DNA of 64,000 nt from Omphalotus guepiniiformis (taxonomy: Eukaryota > Basidiomycota > Agaricomycetes > Agaricales > Omphalotaceae): positions 1-64,000 of the forward strand of contig JAQOOI010000036.1 in assembly GCA_028554645.1 (NCBI GenBank), read 5' to 3'. Under the pieces are notes generated by a model. It saw nothing but the letters and a program-made list of their open reading frames with translations. It made no database searches and was not told the DNA's origin. This document shows, one piece after another, positions 34,346 to 44,757 of the stretch (its first letter is position 1; the number at the start of each line of letters is the position of its first letter). The translations under genes and the position numbers were made by a program.

Positions 34346-35845
34346 AACGGCATAGTTGATGTTCTCCCAGATTGTGAAACCAGAAGACTGACGGCGGAAC
34401 ATTACCTACGACAGCTAGCAGTGATGACCCCGCTGAGAAAGTCGAGTGTCATACGCGACGACGGACAGATCTGGGGCTCGGATGGCTCTATGATACCGGC
34501 CGCAGCAACCATATTTGACACCCGGACAGTCACAGCAGCAATCACAGGTCTCACGACAATGATGTTAAAACTTAACAGAGTAGCAGCATTTATCACACAC
34601 GGCGAACTCCTAGGACTCATCATCGGCTTGTTACTGGCGGATGACTCGACGACAACACCCTGTCTCTATGCAGACCCACTTAATATCCTTTGCATCATTG
34701 ACAATTGTCAGATCAACCCAACTCACAAAATTTGCCTACGCCACATGAACGGGAGAGCTTACTATCACTGGCTCCTACACACTCTACAAAGCAAGACAGT
34801 CCGCATCGAACACACGAAAGCCCACACAGACAGCTCATCCGTTCCCTCGCTCATTAACGCCGAAGCTGATCACTACGCAACAACTGGTCAAAAATATCTC
34901 GAGATCATGCCATCTGCCCCCGTTCCCACCTTCTTCATAGACGACTACATCATACACTCGATGAAATTAGGCTGGGTTGAATCTAGTACACCATATTACG
35001 TTTAGCAGGTCATGGAACGAAGTATGGCTAAGGCACTAGCACACTCTCACATACTCAGGATGTCACGCTGGATCTACGAGCATCGACCACCTCACGACTT
35101 CCCATACACCAGAGCATACTCCGCTCATTCCGCCACAGTTCAACTGTACACTCGCTCTGGACAGTTAGCCACGGCAGATGTACTGTCCAGAAGAGGGAAA
35201 ATTGAGAACGGCAGCTGCAGGTTTGGCTGTTCAGCCACTGAAGACATGCACCACATCTTCGTGAAATGTGAAAGATACACAAAATGGAGGACTAAGGCTG
35301 CAGAGAAAGTGGAAACGAGAACCCGATGAAAACTAGAGGAGAAGGAAATCAACAGCAGAGAGGCAAAATTGCTGCTGGACGGAGCTAAGTTCCTCTTTTC
35401 CAATCACCCGATTATATGGCCACTCCAGAACACATACTATTATCTAGGGTACACACCCCCCCTCGAGAAATTAATCATCAGGCCACTTATACTCCATCAC
35501 ATATCTGCCAACTGGCACTTACACGCAATACAACTAGCAGAGAGGATATTTGGGGACCATCAAAGGGAGATGGCACGAAGAAATGACACGAAGACAACAC
35601 AACGGAGTAGGGTTTTCCTCGCTCAATGAAGGGAGTTATTAAACCGCCCCGAGAAGAGGTTTTTTACCCCCTCCACTTACTATACCAACTAGATAACTTT
35701 CAATTTTGCACAAAACCAGCATCGTCTGGCATTTTACTATACACTTTTACGATACACATCACTCCATAGTCTGGTTCGTCTAGGTTAACTACCCAACCTT
35801 AGTCCTTAGCTGACGTAGACGAATATCACGTTGTAAACATTGTAA
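34346..35845 (+). pseudogene. LINE fragment: RNase H and C-terminal zinc finger
   Basis: Continuation of the LINE split by the family-A insertion. The frame across the insertion is HNG before and IVDVLPDCETRRLTAEHYL after. RNase H is recognisable as WGSDGSMIPAA (Asp), THGELLGLI (Glu), CIIDNC (Asp) and EHTKAHTDSSSVPS...AEADHYA. After an in-frame TAG at about 35,003-35,005 a CRFGC...HHIFVKC zinc motif follows (35,210-35,290), then further coding to about 35,629. From 35,630 to 35,845 is probable 3' UTR. The stops mark it as dead. Confidence 0.85.
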
Positions 35846-36994
35846 ACAAGACAGGTGTTCACTGCACAATCACAACCAATTGACCACAAGATCAAACAAC
35901 CAATTCCAATAACACAACCAGTTCAATTCAACCAACAATGATCTTTATACAATATCACAATAAACACCAGACTATAAACAGACCAGGGCAACTTTATGTT
36001 TTTGGTAGGATTTCCCTTCACAGGCACAATTCATGTTATAAAGACAATCCCCAGTGACCCTGTGACTCTATGGTACTCTCCTGGATTTTCTCTCTCCAAG
36101 TTACTGCCCTTTTATACATACTGCCAGTCCAAAATAAATACAAATGGAAATTATAGCTAAACTGTTCTGTTTTATATATATACCTATATCCGTGTATGTA
36201 GGTTGTAAGTATCTGTGTCAAGTATGTCCATTATTACTTGTTACAGATCTATTTTATGAGGCAAACCTCAAAAATGTGTTTTAATTCCATTATTTTTATT
36301 GTGAGCAATATTCAGCCCCTTTATTTCATTTTTTACGGATTTCCTTGACATTTCTCAGGCATCTGGGTTTCATAGGATTAATCACCTGATAGAAATTATA
36401 CCCCTCAAAGTATCACATTGTTTTGTCCAAGGAGCTCCTTCAATTCAGTAGTATTCCGAGAAATTTTACTGATCGAGTTTTTACACCTTCTAAACAGTTT
36501 CTTGGCAAGCAATTTTCACCAGGCAATTAATCGAAGCAAATTTCCTCAGTCAACCTTTGTTCCTGGTGATTAATTAAGGAGTAAATCCCCCAGAACTATT
36601 CTAGATCCATTATTTCGACTTTATTTTGTGTTCCATCCATTTTTAGTTTCCGCTGGGTTTTTAATCTTTATTGACCAAAGGAAAATGTTCCCCTAGTAAT
36701 TATATGATGCAATTGACGTTGTGATGTCAGAGTTCTCGTTACGGGATTGGGTGAGTCTGATTCAACAGTGGATGGCCATTGAACAATTTTCTACATCACA
36801 ACTATACTGACTAGCCTAGAACCTTGATACACAGGTTGTACCGTAGGTAATAGAACATGCTTTATTACTCAAATCACAACACATTTTGATTTGACAAGGC
36901 GGGCACCTTTCAACCCTCTATATCCCTTACTGCAAATGCCTAAAATGATTAATCACCTGGCTTTTAATGCAGGTGCCGAAAATCGGCACATTAA
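35846..36994 (-). repeat. LTR-B copy 3, inverted and truncated
   Basis: Reverse complement of LTR-B. It starts (minus strand) near TTAATGTGCCGATTTT at 36,994 and continues to about 35,846, where homology stops, so the last 250-300 bases of the LTR are missing. At its start GTGCCG-ATTTT-CGGCAC is a perfect small inverted repeat. Confidence 0.8.
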
Positions 36995-37763
36995 CATGCT
37001 ACTCAGGCAGCCGCTAGTCCACCTCCGCCATCTAAAGTTCCTCTCCATTCTCGGAACTGCCCTGTGCCTTCATCTTCACACACTGGACCCGCACCATCAA
37101 GCAACGGTCCTCCACCACCACTACCTCGCAAGCTCCACCCCCTGCCTCCCCTGTTCCCGTCTCCCACCTCCTCACACTGGCCCTGGTGCACGAACACAAC
37201 CTTCTCGTGCTGGACCTACTGCACACACTGGACGTACTGGGCCCACCGTGCTGGCACATGACAGTGCACAAATGAGCAGTCAACTGTCTTGTTCTACCCT
37301 CCCACTAGCTTCCTGCACTGTCGGCCAAGCTCCAGCGCATCCAGAGCTTGGTACTGACACCTACAATGATTGGGATTATAATGGGAGTTGGGATACAGGC
37401 TTGACGCCTGTGGTTGAGGAGAGTAACGAACAAGTGGAGGAGGAAGTTGCTGGCTAGGATATTCCTGAGGGGCAAGCACGGTATGAAGACTGCCAGTATA
37501 CAGAGGATGACAAAGAGTATGGTGGATACCAATATCACAACCATTATGCAGGTCGATCACAATTATGAGGGCAGGAGGAATACAGAGACACTTATTATGT
37601 GGCACACTATGGTGATGATGGCGGGTATGAAAGCTCTGAGCATGTTGCAAAGAAGCACAAACGTGTCCCTGCAGACTTGGAAGTGGCAGGCTGCCCAATG
37701 AGAGGCTTACCTCGGGCTTATAACTGCAATGCAGAGGCGGGGCCTTCCCGCCAGCCACGATGA
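36995..37763 (+). pseudogene. Low-complexity ORF with two in-frame stops
   Basis: One plus-strand frame reads from the LTR-B edge to a TGA at 37,761 with only two interruptions: TAG at 37,455-37,457 and TGA at 37,566-37,568. The first part is Pro/Ser/Thr-rich (for example GPGARTQPSRAGPTAHTGRT). The second is acidic and Tyr-rich (DTYNDWDYNGSWDTG; KEYGGYQYHNHYAG) and ends PRAYNCNAEAGPSRQPR. It looks like a disordered tail of a larger protein. I do not recognise the family. The true start is unknown. Confidence 0.45.
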
Positions 37764-39157
37764 AATTACTAATTGAGATCAGAGTGATTGATTAGAAAGT
37801 GCTCAAATGTTACATAGGACCTATAATAAATTATTGATACCTTTAAAAAACACTTATGCCCTAAGGCAAGATGTAGAAATTTTCCAAGACAACTCGGGAT
37901 GTTTCCAGTAGGCCCTGGATGTTTCCTCTGCCCTTTCCATAAACCCTGGTAAATACCTGGGTAAATTTGTGGTGGCATCCAGATGCACCTGGGACTATCC
38001 ACGCCAATTGGTTAAGGCCTGGGAGACCCCGGGAAAGCACTCAGCAGATTGTGGGTATGTTCCAGGCAGCCTCCAGCATGTATGGGTATGCTCCAGGCAG
38101 GTGCTTGGAGTAGTCTCCTAACCCACAGGCAATTACCAGGACACTTGTTGTATGTACCTGGTTGGGAACCATCTGAGTGAAATCACTGGAGGACCAAGCA
38201 AGGGTAATGTATATATAATGTAGATATGTATGTGGAAACATGATAAGAAAATGAGCAAATGGCCAAAAAAAACACAAGCAGCATGCATTAGTGAAATAAG
38301 CATATATAATAGGATTGTAAACAGGATTGGGATTATTTATTATATGCTTCCTGGTTATCTTACTTATATTGCTTTGATTGCTTTGAGATAATTAATGAGT
38401 GTGTCATACATAGACATAGTATGGATGAGACTGTATGGGTAAGAGCAAGACCATTAAGACCATTTGCAATAGTGGAATAAGTAATATATGAAATTTGAGT
38501 TGAGACTTGGAAGAGAATATGTTGATTAAGTATCTCAGCTGACACAACTTCTATTATGCAACAGAGACAGGTACCATTGAGAAATCATGTCTGCTAGCCT
38601 AGCCCTATCATGGCTGTCTGTGTGTGTGTGCAAATCAGTTGATTTGGATGCTGAGTGTTTCAGCATTGGTATTTAATAGATGATGGGTAAATGTAGACTG
38701 GTCATGCTCTCTTGGTAGCCCAAAGTCCTGCATCAAGAGCCAGAGTCCAGTCAGTAGTATTGCTATAGCATATAATACACTCTCAATAATAACCCAGATC
38801 AATGAATACAAGATCACATGTATATACAGACAATGTTTTGTATGAGTGAAGTGCATGAAATACCATGGACAAAGTGTATAAAGTGGCTCAGACACCATTA
38901 CAGGCAAATACAAACAGTATGATGGAGGCATAATGGCATCATGAGGTGGTCATTCTGCAGCTCGAAGTAGAAGTGCAGTTGAATGTGGTGAGATTCTTAT
39001 AAGAGAACTCCCCCTGGGAAAATCCCATGAAAAGGACCCCAGACACTCAAGTCACGTCACACTCAGTCTGGTTTATGCATGGTATAGTCCTACTAAGGTA
39101 CACACCAGGTGATATCCTGGATAAGTCCTGGGTGAGTCCTGGGAAGGTATACTCCAG
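37764..39157. other. Non-coding AT-rich stretch
   Basis: No gene recognised. It contains a short tandem duplication (GGGTATGTTCCAGGCAG at about 38,051 and GGGTATGCTCCAGGCAG at about 38,084), scattered CCTGG-rich segments at 37.88-38.16 kb and 39.1 kb, and a short TG microsatellite near 38,618. Confidence 0.4.
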
Positions 39158-39160
39158 TAA

Positions 39161-39300
39161 CACTGCAAGCAATTCATCATAAATTCCGTGGGAAAATGTT
39201 AAAAATATGGTGAAATAACGTGGAAAATTAAACTATTTCATGTTATTTCACCACATTTTTAACATTTTCCCACGGGATGTATGCTGAATTGTTTGCAGTG
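39161..39300. mobile_element. 140-bp palindromic MITE
   Basis: The two halves are near-perfect inverted repeats: the left arm begins CACTGCAAGCAATTCA and the right arm, read on the minus strand, begins CACTGCAAACAATTCA. Homology continues for about 65 bases, so the whole unit folds into one hairpin. It is flanked by TAA on both sides (39,158-39,160 and 39,301-39,303). A 3-bp duplication with CACTG ends fits a CACTA-type or PIF/Harbinger-type DNA transposon; I cannot decide between them. Confidence 0.8.
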
Positions 39301-39376
39301 TAAGGAAATACCTAGAAATAGACCCAAACCTGCTGGAAAGTCAACCTTCTTAGATGTGTTTGTCCAGTGGATAGAT

Positions 39377-39766
39377 TGTTAGAATCTAAGACAATGTACT
39401 ACCAGTGATACACTGATCAGACACAATGAATAGAATTCAATTACAGTTCACTGAGATCACTAAAGCGTTGTAATAGTAGCTTAATGCACAAGAATTGCTT
39501 TCCAAGTGTCTTAGATTTCTCCAGACATGTAAGGATTTACATATTGTTTGGTCTTGTTGTGTCAGGCCGCGCATGAGGCGTGAAAATGAGTGTCCACATT
39601 TTCGCGCGCGCTCTAAACACTCCAGAATGACCCTACATACATGGTATAACTATCTACAATAGGTATTAAAGTCATTAGTATAGTATTATATGTACTTGAG
39701 GGACTTTCTAATGATATGTACAGTATTTGTATAGTATCTACAAGTGTTCTAGCACTTCATTCAACA
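39377..39766 (-). repeat. LTR-C solo LTR (full length)
   Basis: 390 bp, minus-strand orientation (TGTTGAATGAAG ... TTCTAACA). It is flanked by TAGAT on both sides (39,372-39,376 and 39,767-39,771), a perfect 5-bp target duplication. The family has at least six further full or partial copies in the window. It is probably the LTR of the Copia-type element seen in pieces at 45-48 kb. Confidence 0.9.
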
Positions 39767-40019
39767 TAGATTACACCTAATAAGATATTATCAGGTGGTT
39801 GCCTGAAGTGCATGGCACTCACCAAATCACCTGAAGTGGTGAAGTCTCAGGCAGCGAAACTCTTTGTCAACATCAGGGTGGAAAAAAGTCTTTCCAAGTG
39901 TGAAGGGAGATTATCCTCCACTAGGACATTGGATCTATAAAAGCAACGACATTTGTGGCTGCTGGCAATATCATATAGAACATTGAAAGCAACCAGACAC
40001 TTGTCTAAAGAGGAAACCC

Positions 40020-41016
40020 ATGCTCAAACTAGACCCATCGGAACTTCTGTATGATCTTGCCCCCCATGGAAGCTGCATATTTGTGAATGGCAATACTGGA
40101 CAAATAGAGATGCTGGTCATTCGAGACTTTTGCAGAGTTCCAGAAATTCTTCCTTGGATTAATACAGTTGTTAAGCAAAATATTGCGACACAAAAGAGCA
40201 TTAGGGTGCACTGCTTTCTCATGCTATTAGCTCACTAATTGCTAATCTTATGTGAAGTTGGAGGATGCTGGGAGCCTAATCTTGGCAGGTTGGAGTGCTG
40301 GAGCTTGCTCTAAACCCTGTTTTGGTTGGTGCGGAACTTCACGGAGAAACTTAGTGAATCGGAAGTGCACGATATTCACTATGAAAGTGCCTCTGCATTT
40401 GCACTTTTCTGGAATCTAATGCTATCTAGCATGCCATCTGACATTATCGCCGACTTCCATTCCTTTTGTGATCTGCTAGATGATGTCCATATGGATCATG
40501 GTTTAGCAGTTAATGGTCAACCAGACTAGCAGTACGGTGTGTGCATAGGTGACACGCAGTTAACGTTTAAAGATGCGCACATGGCACCACCCACTAGTGT
40601 TATGGCTAAAAATTATGCCAGGTAACATTTCTTTAGTTGTCACTATGAAAAATTGCACTAATCTTCATATGAACAGAGCCACCCATTTTGAGCAGCAACC
40701 AAACAAGTATGCCGCCTCCTGGACCACTGCCCGAAAAGGTGGTTTTAAAAAAGGAGGCCATTTTTACAATTCCCACTTTTGCATTCACGTTCAAGGTGCT
40801 GCAAACATTTTTGTGTTATGGGCATCAGATCAAACACATGCGATATCTTTGCAGCTTGTTGATCCAGCAGATGAAAACCCCAATTTTTTACAATCTGGCA
40901 TTATGATTGTGACATCATTGTGTCTACCAGCCATATACAATAAGTATCTGAAAGGGCTCATTGATGAAGAACCTGCGTGTGAAGAATGTTTCTCTATTGA
41001 TTACCTTGATGATTAG
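40020..41016 (+). pseudogene. 2-oxoglutarate dioxygenase-like relic
   Basis: Three plus-strand segments form one broken gene: 40,020-40,238 (LDPSELLYDLAPHGSCIFVN), 40,326-40,529 continuing past a TAG through YGVCIGDTQLTFKDAHMAPP, and 40,630-41,016 in another frame with THFEQQPNKYAASWTTAR, GGHFYNSHFCIHV and THAISLQL. The H-x-E, GG-x-F and distal TH spacing resembles basidiomycete 2OG-Fe(II) dioxygenase-like proteins that are abundant near transposons. Frameshifts and stops make it non-functional. The family assignment rests on recalled motif patterns, not on a search. Confidence 0.45.
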
Positions 41017-42181
41017 TCCACTAACATTGGGCATCAGTTTATGTGATAACAATATGAATTTGCAATTTTTTTCCTCTATGTTGTGATATGTTTTAAGTGC
41101 ATGGCAACCATGGTTAGCAAGAGAGAATTGTTTAAGTACTATGAGGGTATCCTCCAAATGGCAGCTGCTTGCTATTGTGCTCATTATATACGAAGGTGTT
41201 TTAAAGCTGTTGCATCTGTGTAATTGCCAGTTTCGCTCTTTGTTCTCGATGTAGCCATCAGATTCAATCCTCAATGTGTTGCTTGTTAGAACATGGAATG
41301 AAACTTCACATACTCAGACTGATGAAGGTGAAATATCTAACCATGACACTCTTTTGTAGGATATAGTGCTGTCTTAGTGCGAGTGTTTCCATTATTATTT
41401 TTTTTCCTCATATCCAGACTCACTGTTTGATGTTTTACTTGGCGTCAATGCAGAGCTTTTATTAGTGATAATGGACTTTATAGCATTGCATTTCTTGCAT
41501 ATATAACTATAATAGCTTGATGAGCATGGTGATCAGACTTCAATTGTATTGCACTCAATTTATTTTCTAGTAAGAGATTGTCTTTAGTCTCAATTTCATC
41601 ATGAAATCATATTCCTTCTTCATTTATAGATCATGAGGTGAAGCAAAAAACCACCATAATATATAATTCAGCATAATTTGAAGTGGTATGAATGCTCAGC
41701 TATATTGACAGTTATATCTCTTTATAGTTTAATATTGTTTCTTTGTGTTAAATGGAAACTTAGGGAAATAGAAATTTGATGAAGTATCAAAGTAGATTGC
41801 ATTTCTTTGTGCATGCAATTGTTGCAGATAGTATTAGATTTATGAAGTGCTATATAGTTCCACCATTCTTGAATAGTGTTAGGTGTTTGATTAGTTGCAT
41901 ACCATTTAGAAACAAAATAAGAGTGCAAAGATATGTTTCTACATATTTTCTCAATTGAATATAGTGGTGAATGATGCTGCTGCAAGACAGTTAACACTTC
42001 ATCTACATCTGTTCCCAAAGCTTTATACCTTGAAAATGCAGCAGAATTTTGAGCATGTAGTTGATCTCTAAAACTGATTTCTTAGTTGTGATAGGCTTAT
42101 TTTATTTTGGCAGTGTTCTTCAAACTTGCCTAATAACCAATTTAGTGATGGTATATCACTGTTACGCCTAGTAGATAACCA
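41017..42181. other. AT-rich stretch with one unassigned minus-strand ORF piece
   Basis: Mostly AT-rich sequence without recognisable genes. A minus-strand frame at about 41,800-42,070 (SAAFSRYKALGTDVDEVLTV) looks protein-like and extends upstream of the first Met, but I do not recognise it. It ends close to the solo TRIM LTR. Confidence 0.3.
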
Positions 42182-42186
42182 CAATA

Positions 42187-42458
42187 TGTTGGATGAGCAA
42201 TAGAAGACCTGGTGCTAACCCCACCATTGAGTGTTAGAGTGTTAACACCACCCATAGCGAGATGGACTAACCTCCATACTCTGCCAACAGCGTGATAGCT
42301 CAGTTGGTTAGAGCACCAGTTACGCGTGCTGGGTGTTGCTGGTTCAATCCCAGCTCATGCCAATACATTCCCCCTGCTTTGTTATGTGGTCACTTGACTG
42401 TAAGCAAGTTGCTGTCATTAATTTGGCCTTGCTTATCTAGAGCTCTTGATTCCCAACA
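42187..42458 (+). repeat. Solo LTR of the tRNA-bearing TRIM family (variant)
   Basis: 272 bp, TGTTGGATGAGC ... GATTCCCAACA, flanked by CAATA on both sides (42,182-42,186 and 42,459-42,463). It differs from the TRIM LTRs at many positions, including a small duplication (GTGTTAGAGTGTTAAC), so it is an older or different subfamily. It carries a full-length tRNA-like module. Confidence 0.9.
42289..42361 (+). tRNA. tRNA-like module in solo TRIM LTR
   Basis: 73 nt fold as a cloverleaf: the acceptor AGCGTGA pairs with TCATGCC except at the first pair, D stem is GCTC/GAGC, anticodon stem CCAGT/GCTGG, T stem GCTGG/CCAGC with loop TTCAATC. The anticodon loop is TACGCGT, so the triplet at 34-36 would be CGC, but the usual U33 is A. 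It is probably tRNA-derived and not a working decoder. Confidence 0.55.
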
Positions 42459-42649
42459 CAATATATATAAGAAAGTAAGCTATATAAGAAAGTAAGCAAA
42501 GAGTCATAGGCACAACTATAATTTATATTATCCCACTCAATACCTCCCACATTATTGTTGGATGAGCAATAGAAGACCTGGTGCTAACCCCACCATTGAG
42601 TGTTAACACCACTCATAGCGAGATGGACTAACCTCCATACTCTACCAAC

Positions 42650-42722
42650 GGCATGATAGCTCAGTTGGTTAGAGCACCAGTTATGTGTGCTGGGAGTCGC
42701 TGGTTCAATCCCAGCTCATGCC
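42650..42722 (+). tRNA. tRNA-like module in TRIM 1 left LTR
   Basis: Perfect 7-bp acceptor stem (GGCATGA/TCATGCC), D stem GCTC/GAGC, anticodon stem CCAGT/GCTGG (one G-U), 5-nt variable loop, T stem GCTGG/CCAGC with loop TTCAATC, and A at the discriminator position. Internal Pol III A box TAGCTCAGTTGG is at 42,657-42,668 and B box GGTTCAATCCC at 42,702-42,712. The anticodon loop is TATGTGT: the triplet at 34-36 would be TGT (Thr) but position 33 is A instead of U. No TTTT terminator follows in the element. Confidence 0.65.
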
Positions 42723-42819
42723 AACATATTTCCCCTACTTTGTTATGTGGTCACTTGACCGTAAGCAAGTTGCTGCCATTAATTTGGCCTTGTTTACATG
42801 GAGCTCTTGATTCCCAACA

Positions 42820-42875
42820 TGGTAGCAGTAATTTGTAATTGAAGTTCCCTGACCCGGTCTTCAATTGGGGGGCTG
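42820..42875 (+). promoter_or_regulatory. TRIM 1 internal domain (PBS and PPT)
   Basis: 56 nt. Primer-binding site TGGTAGCAG at the left end, polypurine tract TTGGGGGGCTG at the right end, and between them an 8-bp inverted repeat AATTGAAG ... CTTCAATT that could form a hairpin in the RNA. The same 56 nt occur in TRIM 2. Confidence 0.8.
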
Positions 42876-42969
42876 TGTTGGATGAGCAATAGAAGACCTG
42901 GTGCTAACCCCACCATTGAGTGTTAACACCACTCATAGCGAGATGGACTAACCTCCATACTCTACCAAC

Positions 42970-43042
42970 GGCATGATAGCTCAGTTGGTTAGAGCACCAG
43001 TTATGTGTGCTGGGAGTCGCTGGTTCAATCCCAGCTCATGCC
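42970..43042 (+). tRNA. tRNA-like module in TRIM 1 right LTR
   Basis: Exact duplicate of 42,650-42,722 at an offset of 320 bases, with the same cloverleaf and A and B boxes. Confidence 0.65.
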
Positions 43043-43144
43043 AACATATTTCCCCTACTTTGTTATGTGGTCACTTGACCGTAAGCAAGTTGCTGCCATT
43101 AATTTGGCCTTGTTTACATGGAGCTCTTGATTCCCAACAATTAT

Positions 43145-44757
43145 TTCTATGATTTGTTTCTAAGTTTTCTTTGTTAAGATATTGTAAAATTTTATTATCC
43201 TTCCAGTGCAAAGCTGGATGAAGATTTATAGGCACACACTCTGATTTTTTTAACTGATGATATTGATACCAACTTTTAATTAAAGAAGTTCTATAAGAAC
43301 CTACTATAGATGCAGGCAATCTTTCCTCAAATTTCAACCTTGTTATCTCATCTAATATTTCTAAATGACAAAATTCTTGGCACAAGAATTCATCTAAACC
43401 TCCTATGAGTTTGGTGACATCCAAATTTCCAATTAAAACTGTGTTTTCTGCAAATGCACTTCTTGAGAGTGATGTGTAATAAGATTGACAAGAATTCAAT
43501 TGAATAAGTTCAACAATGTTTATAGGTCTTGTTTTCCCTTGACTTGCAGGTAAAACTTCAACTTGTTCTCAATTTATGGAAATATAGTAACCACTAGGCA
43601 GCTGATAATAATAATAGATGTGCTCCTTAGATCTTGATATTGACACAACATTTTCAGGCAAACCTGGAATATTTACATTAGTAGCTGGATTGCTAAGTTT
43701 GATAAACAATGTTTGAAGTACAGGTTTGTCGTCTGGATCCATGTGTGATTCCCATCCAACCACAGTACCTTCTTGACCATTGGTTATACTTAGTTCTGTG
43801 GCCACATTATACTAAAATATAACAGGCATATGCAAACAAATATCTAATTTACCTGTTATAAGTTTGTCACAACAAGAAGCAGGTCTATTCCATAATATAA
43901 TTTTCAAATTTATTGTTAACTGATCAGGTTTTAATAGTTTCTGTTTGAAAGTGGATCTGCTCTTAATGACTTCATCAGTATTTCTCCAGTTTCACTTAGA
44001 GTATCAATAGAGTGAGAAGGATGAAGGTTTTGGCCAGTATCAGATGCAAACTGCTTGCAACCTATTTCATTAATGGCATCTTTATAAATATTGAGTCCAG
44101 ATATTATTGATACATTGCGGAATTTCGTGTCTGCTAAGTTAGGTGAGTGTTTACCATTAGTAGCTATTCTAGATTTCAAAAACTTGATATCTTTAGATGT
44201 GCAGCTCTTATAGCTATTTTCCAATGCTCGTCGCAATTGATTATCTGCTACACACTGATGTTTTTGTCTCAGATTCTTTTGCAATATAACAACAGTTGTG
44301 ATCTGATGCCATAATGCTTTACCCAATGCAGATAGCTGATCTTGATAAGTTGTCCCTTTTTTACAATTATATGCATATAGTGGTTTGGAACCCATTACTA
44401 GTAATGGGTTCACTACACCTGGGTCAATCTTTCCAGCTTGAGAAAGTGCTTGAGAAAGAGTAAAAAAAAGAAAAAGAATTTTATTTGGAATAAAACTGAT
44501 ATTTAGATGGGAAAATTGATAGTATTTGTGTTCACATATGTGTTTTTGGTGTGGCAAAGTATAGGTGTTTCCCAGAAATTTTTAAAACCTAACCCTACCT
44601 GTGATACACTAGTAGCATAGTATACAAGAATTGTGTTCCAGGTTAAACTGTCCTTGCCCCATGTATTGATACCAATTTGTGGCCAAATAGGTATCTGCTG
44701 TCCAGCTCTCATTGCACAAACATGGTAGACAAAGAGATTGGCAAAAGCCATAGTTAA
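43145..44757 (-). pseudogene. Helitron helicase C-terminal relic
   Basis: Minus-strand remains of the Pif1-like helicase of a Rep-Hel Helitron protein. In order: a less clear N-terminal piece (44,751-44,600); a probable intron at about 44,454-44,599; GKALWHQITTVVILQKNLRQ; FRNVSIISGLNIYKDAINEIG; an MPVIF-stop-YNVATELSITNGQEGTVVGW block with a TAG near 43,813; SQGKTRPIN; and SCQSYYTSLSRSA with LEILDEITRLKFEERLP to about 43,145. These match helicase motifs of basidiomycete Helitrons as I know them. The Rep domain and walker motifs are absent, so it cannot move itself. The left end abuts TRIM 1. Confidence 0.75.

Larger units (their letters stand above)
42556..43139 (+). mobile_element. TRIM 1: 584-bp miniature LTR retrotransposon with tRNA-like LTRs
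   Basis: Two 264-bp LTRs (42,556-42,819 and 42,876-43,139), identical by eye, flank a 56-bp internal domain. The whole is bordered by ATTAT on both sides (42,551-42,555 and 43,140-43,144). The internal domain starts TGGTAGCAG, a primer-binding site matching an initiator-Met-type tRNA end CTGCTACCA, and ends AATTGGGGGGCTG, a polypurine tract. It has no coding capacity, so it must use proteins from another element. It interrupts the Helitron relic region. Confidence 0.92.

Noticed and set aside
42820..42829. Self-priming of the TRIM by its own tRNA module
   Set aside because: The primer site TGGTAGCAG does not complement the module 3' end (TCATGCC plus A and CCA).
42289..43042. Ordinary nuclear tRNA genes
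   Set aside because: The modules sit at a fixed position inside LTRs with target duplications, repeat at 320-bp spacing, lack U33 and have no T-run terminator. They are parts of a mobile element, although tRNA-derived.
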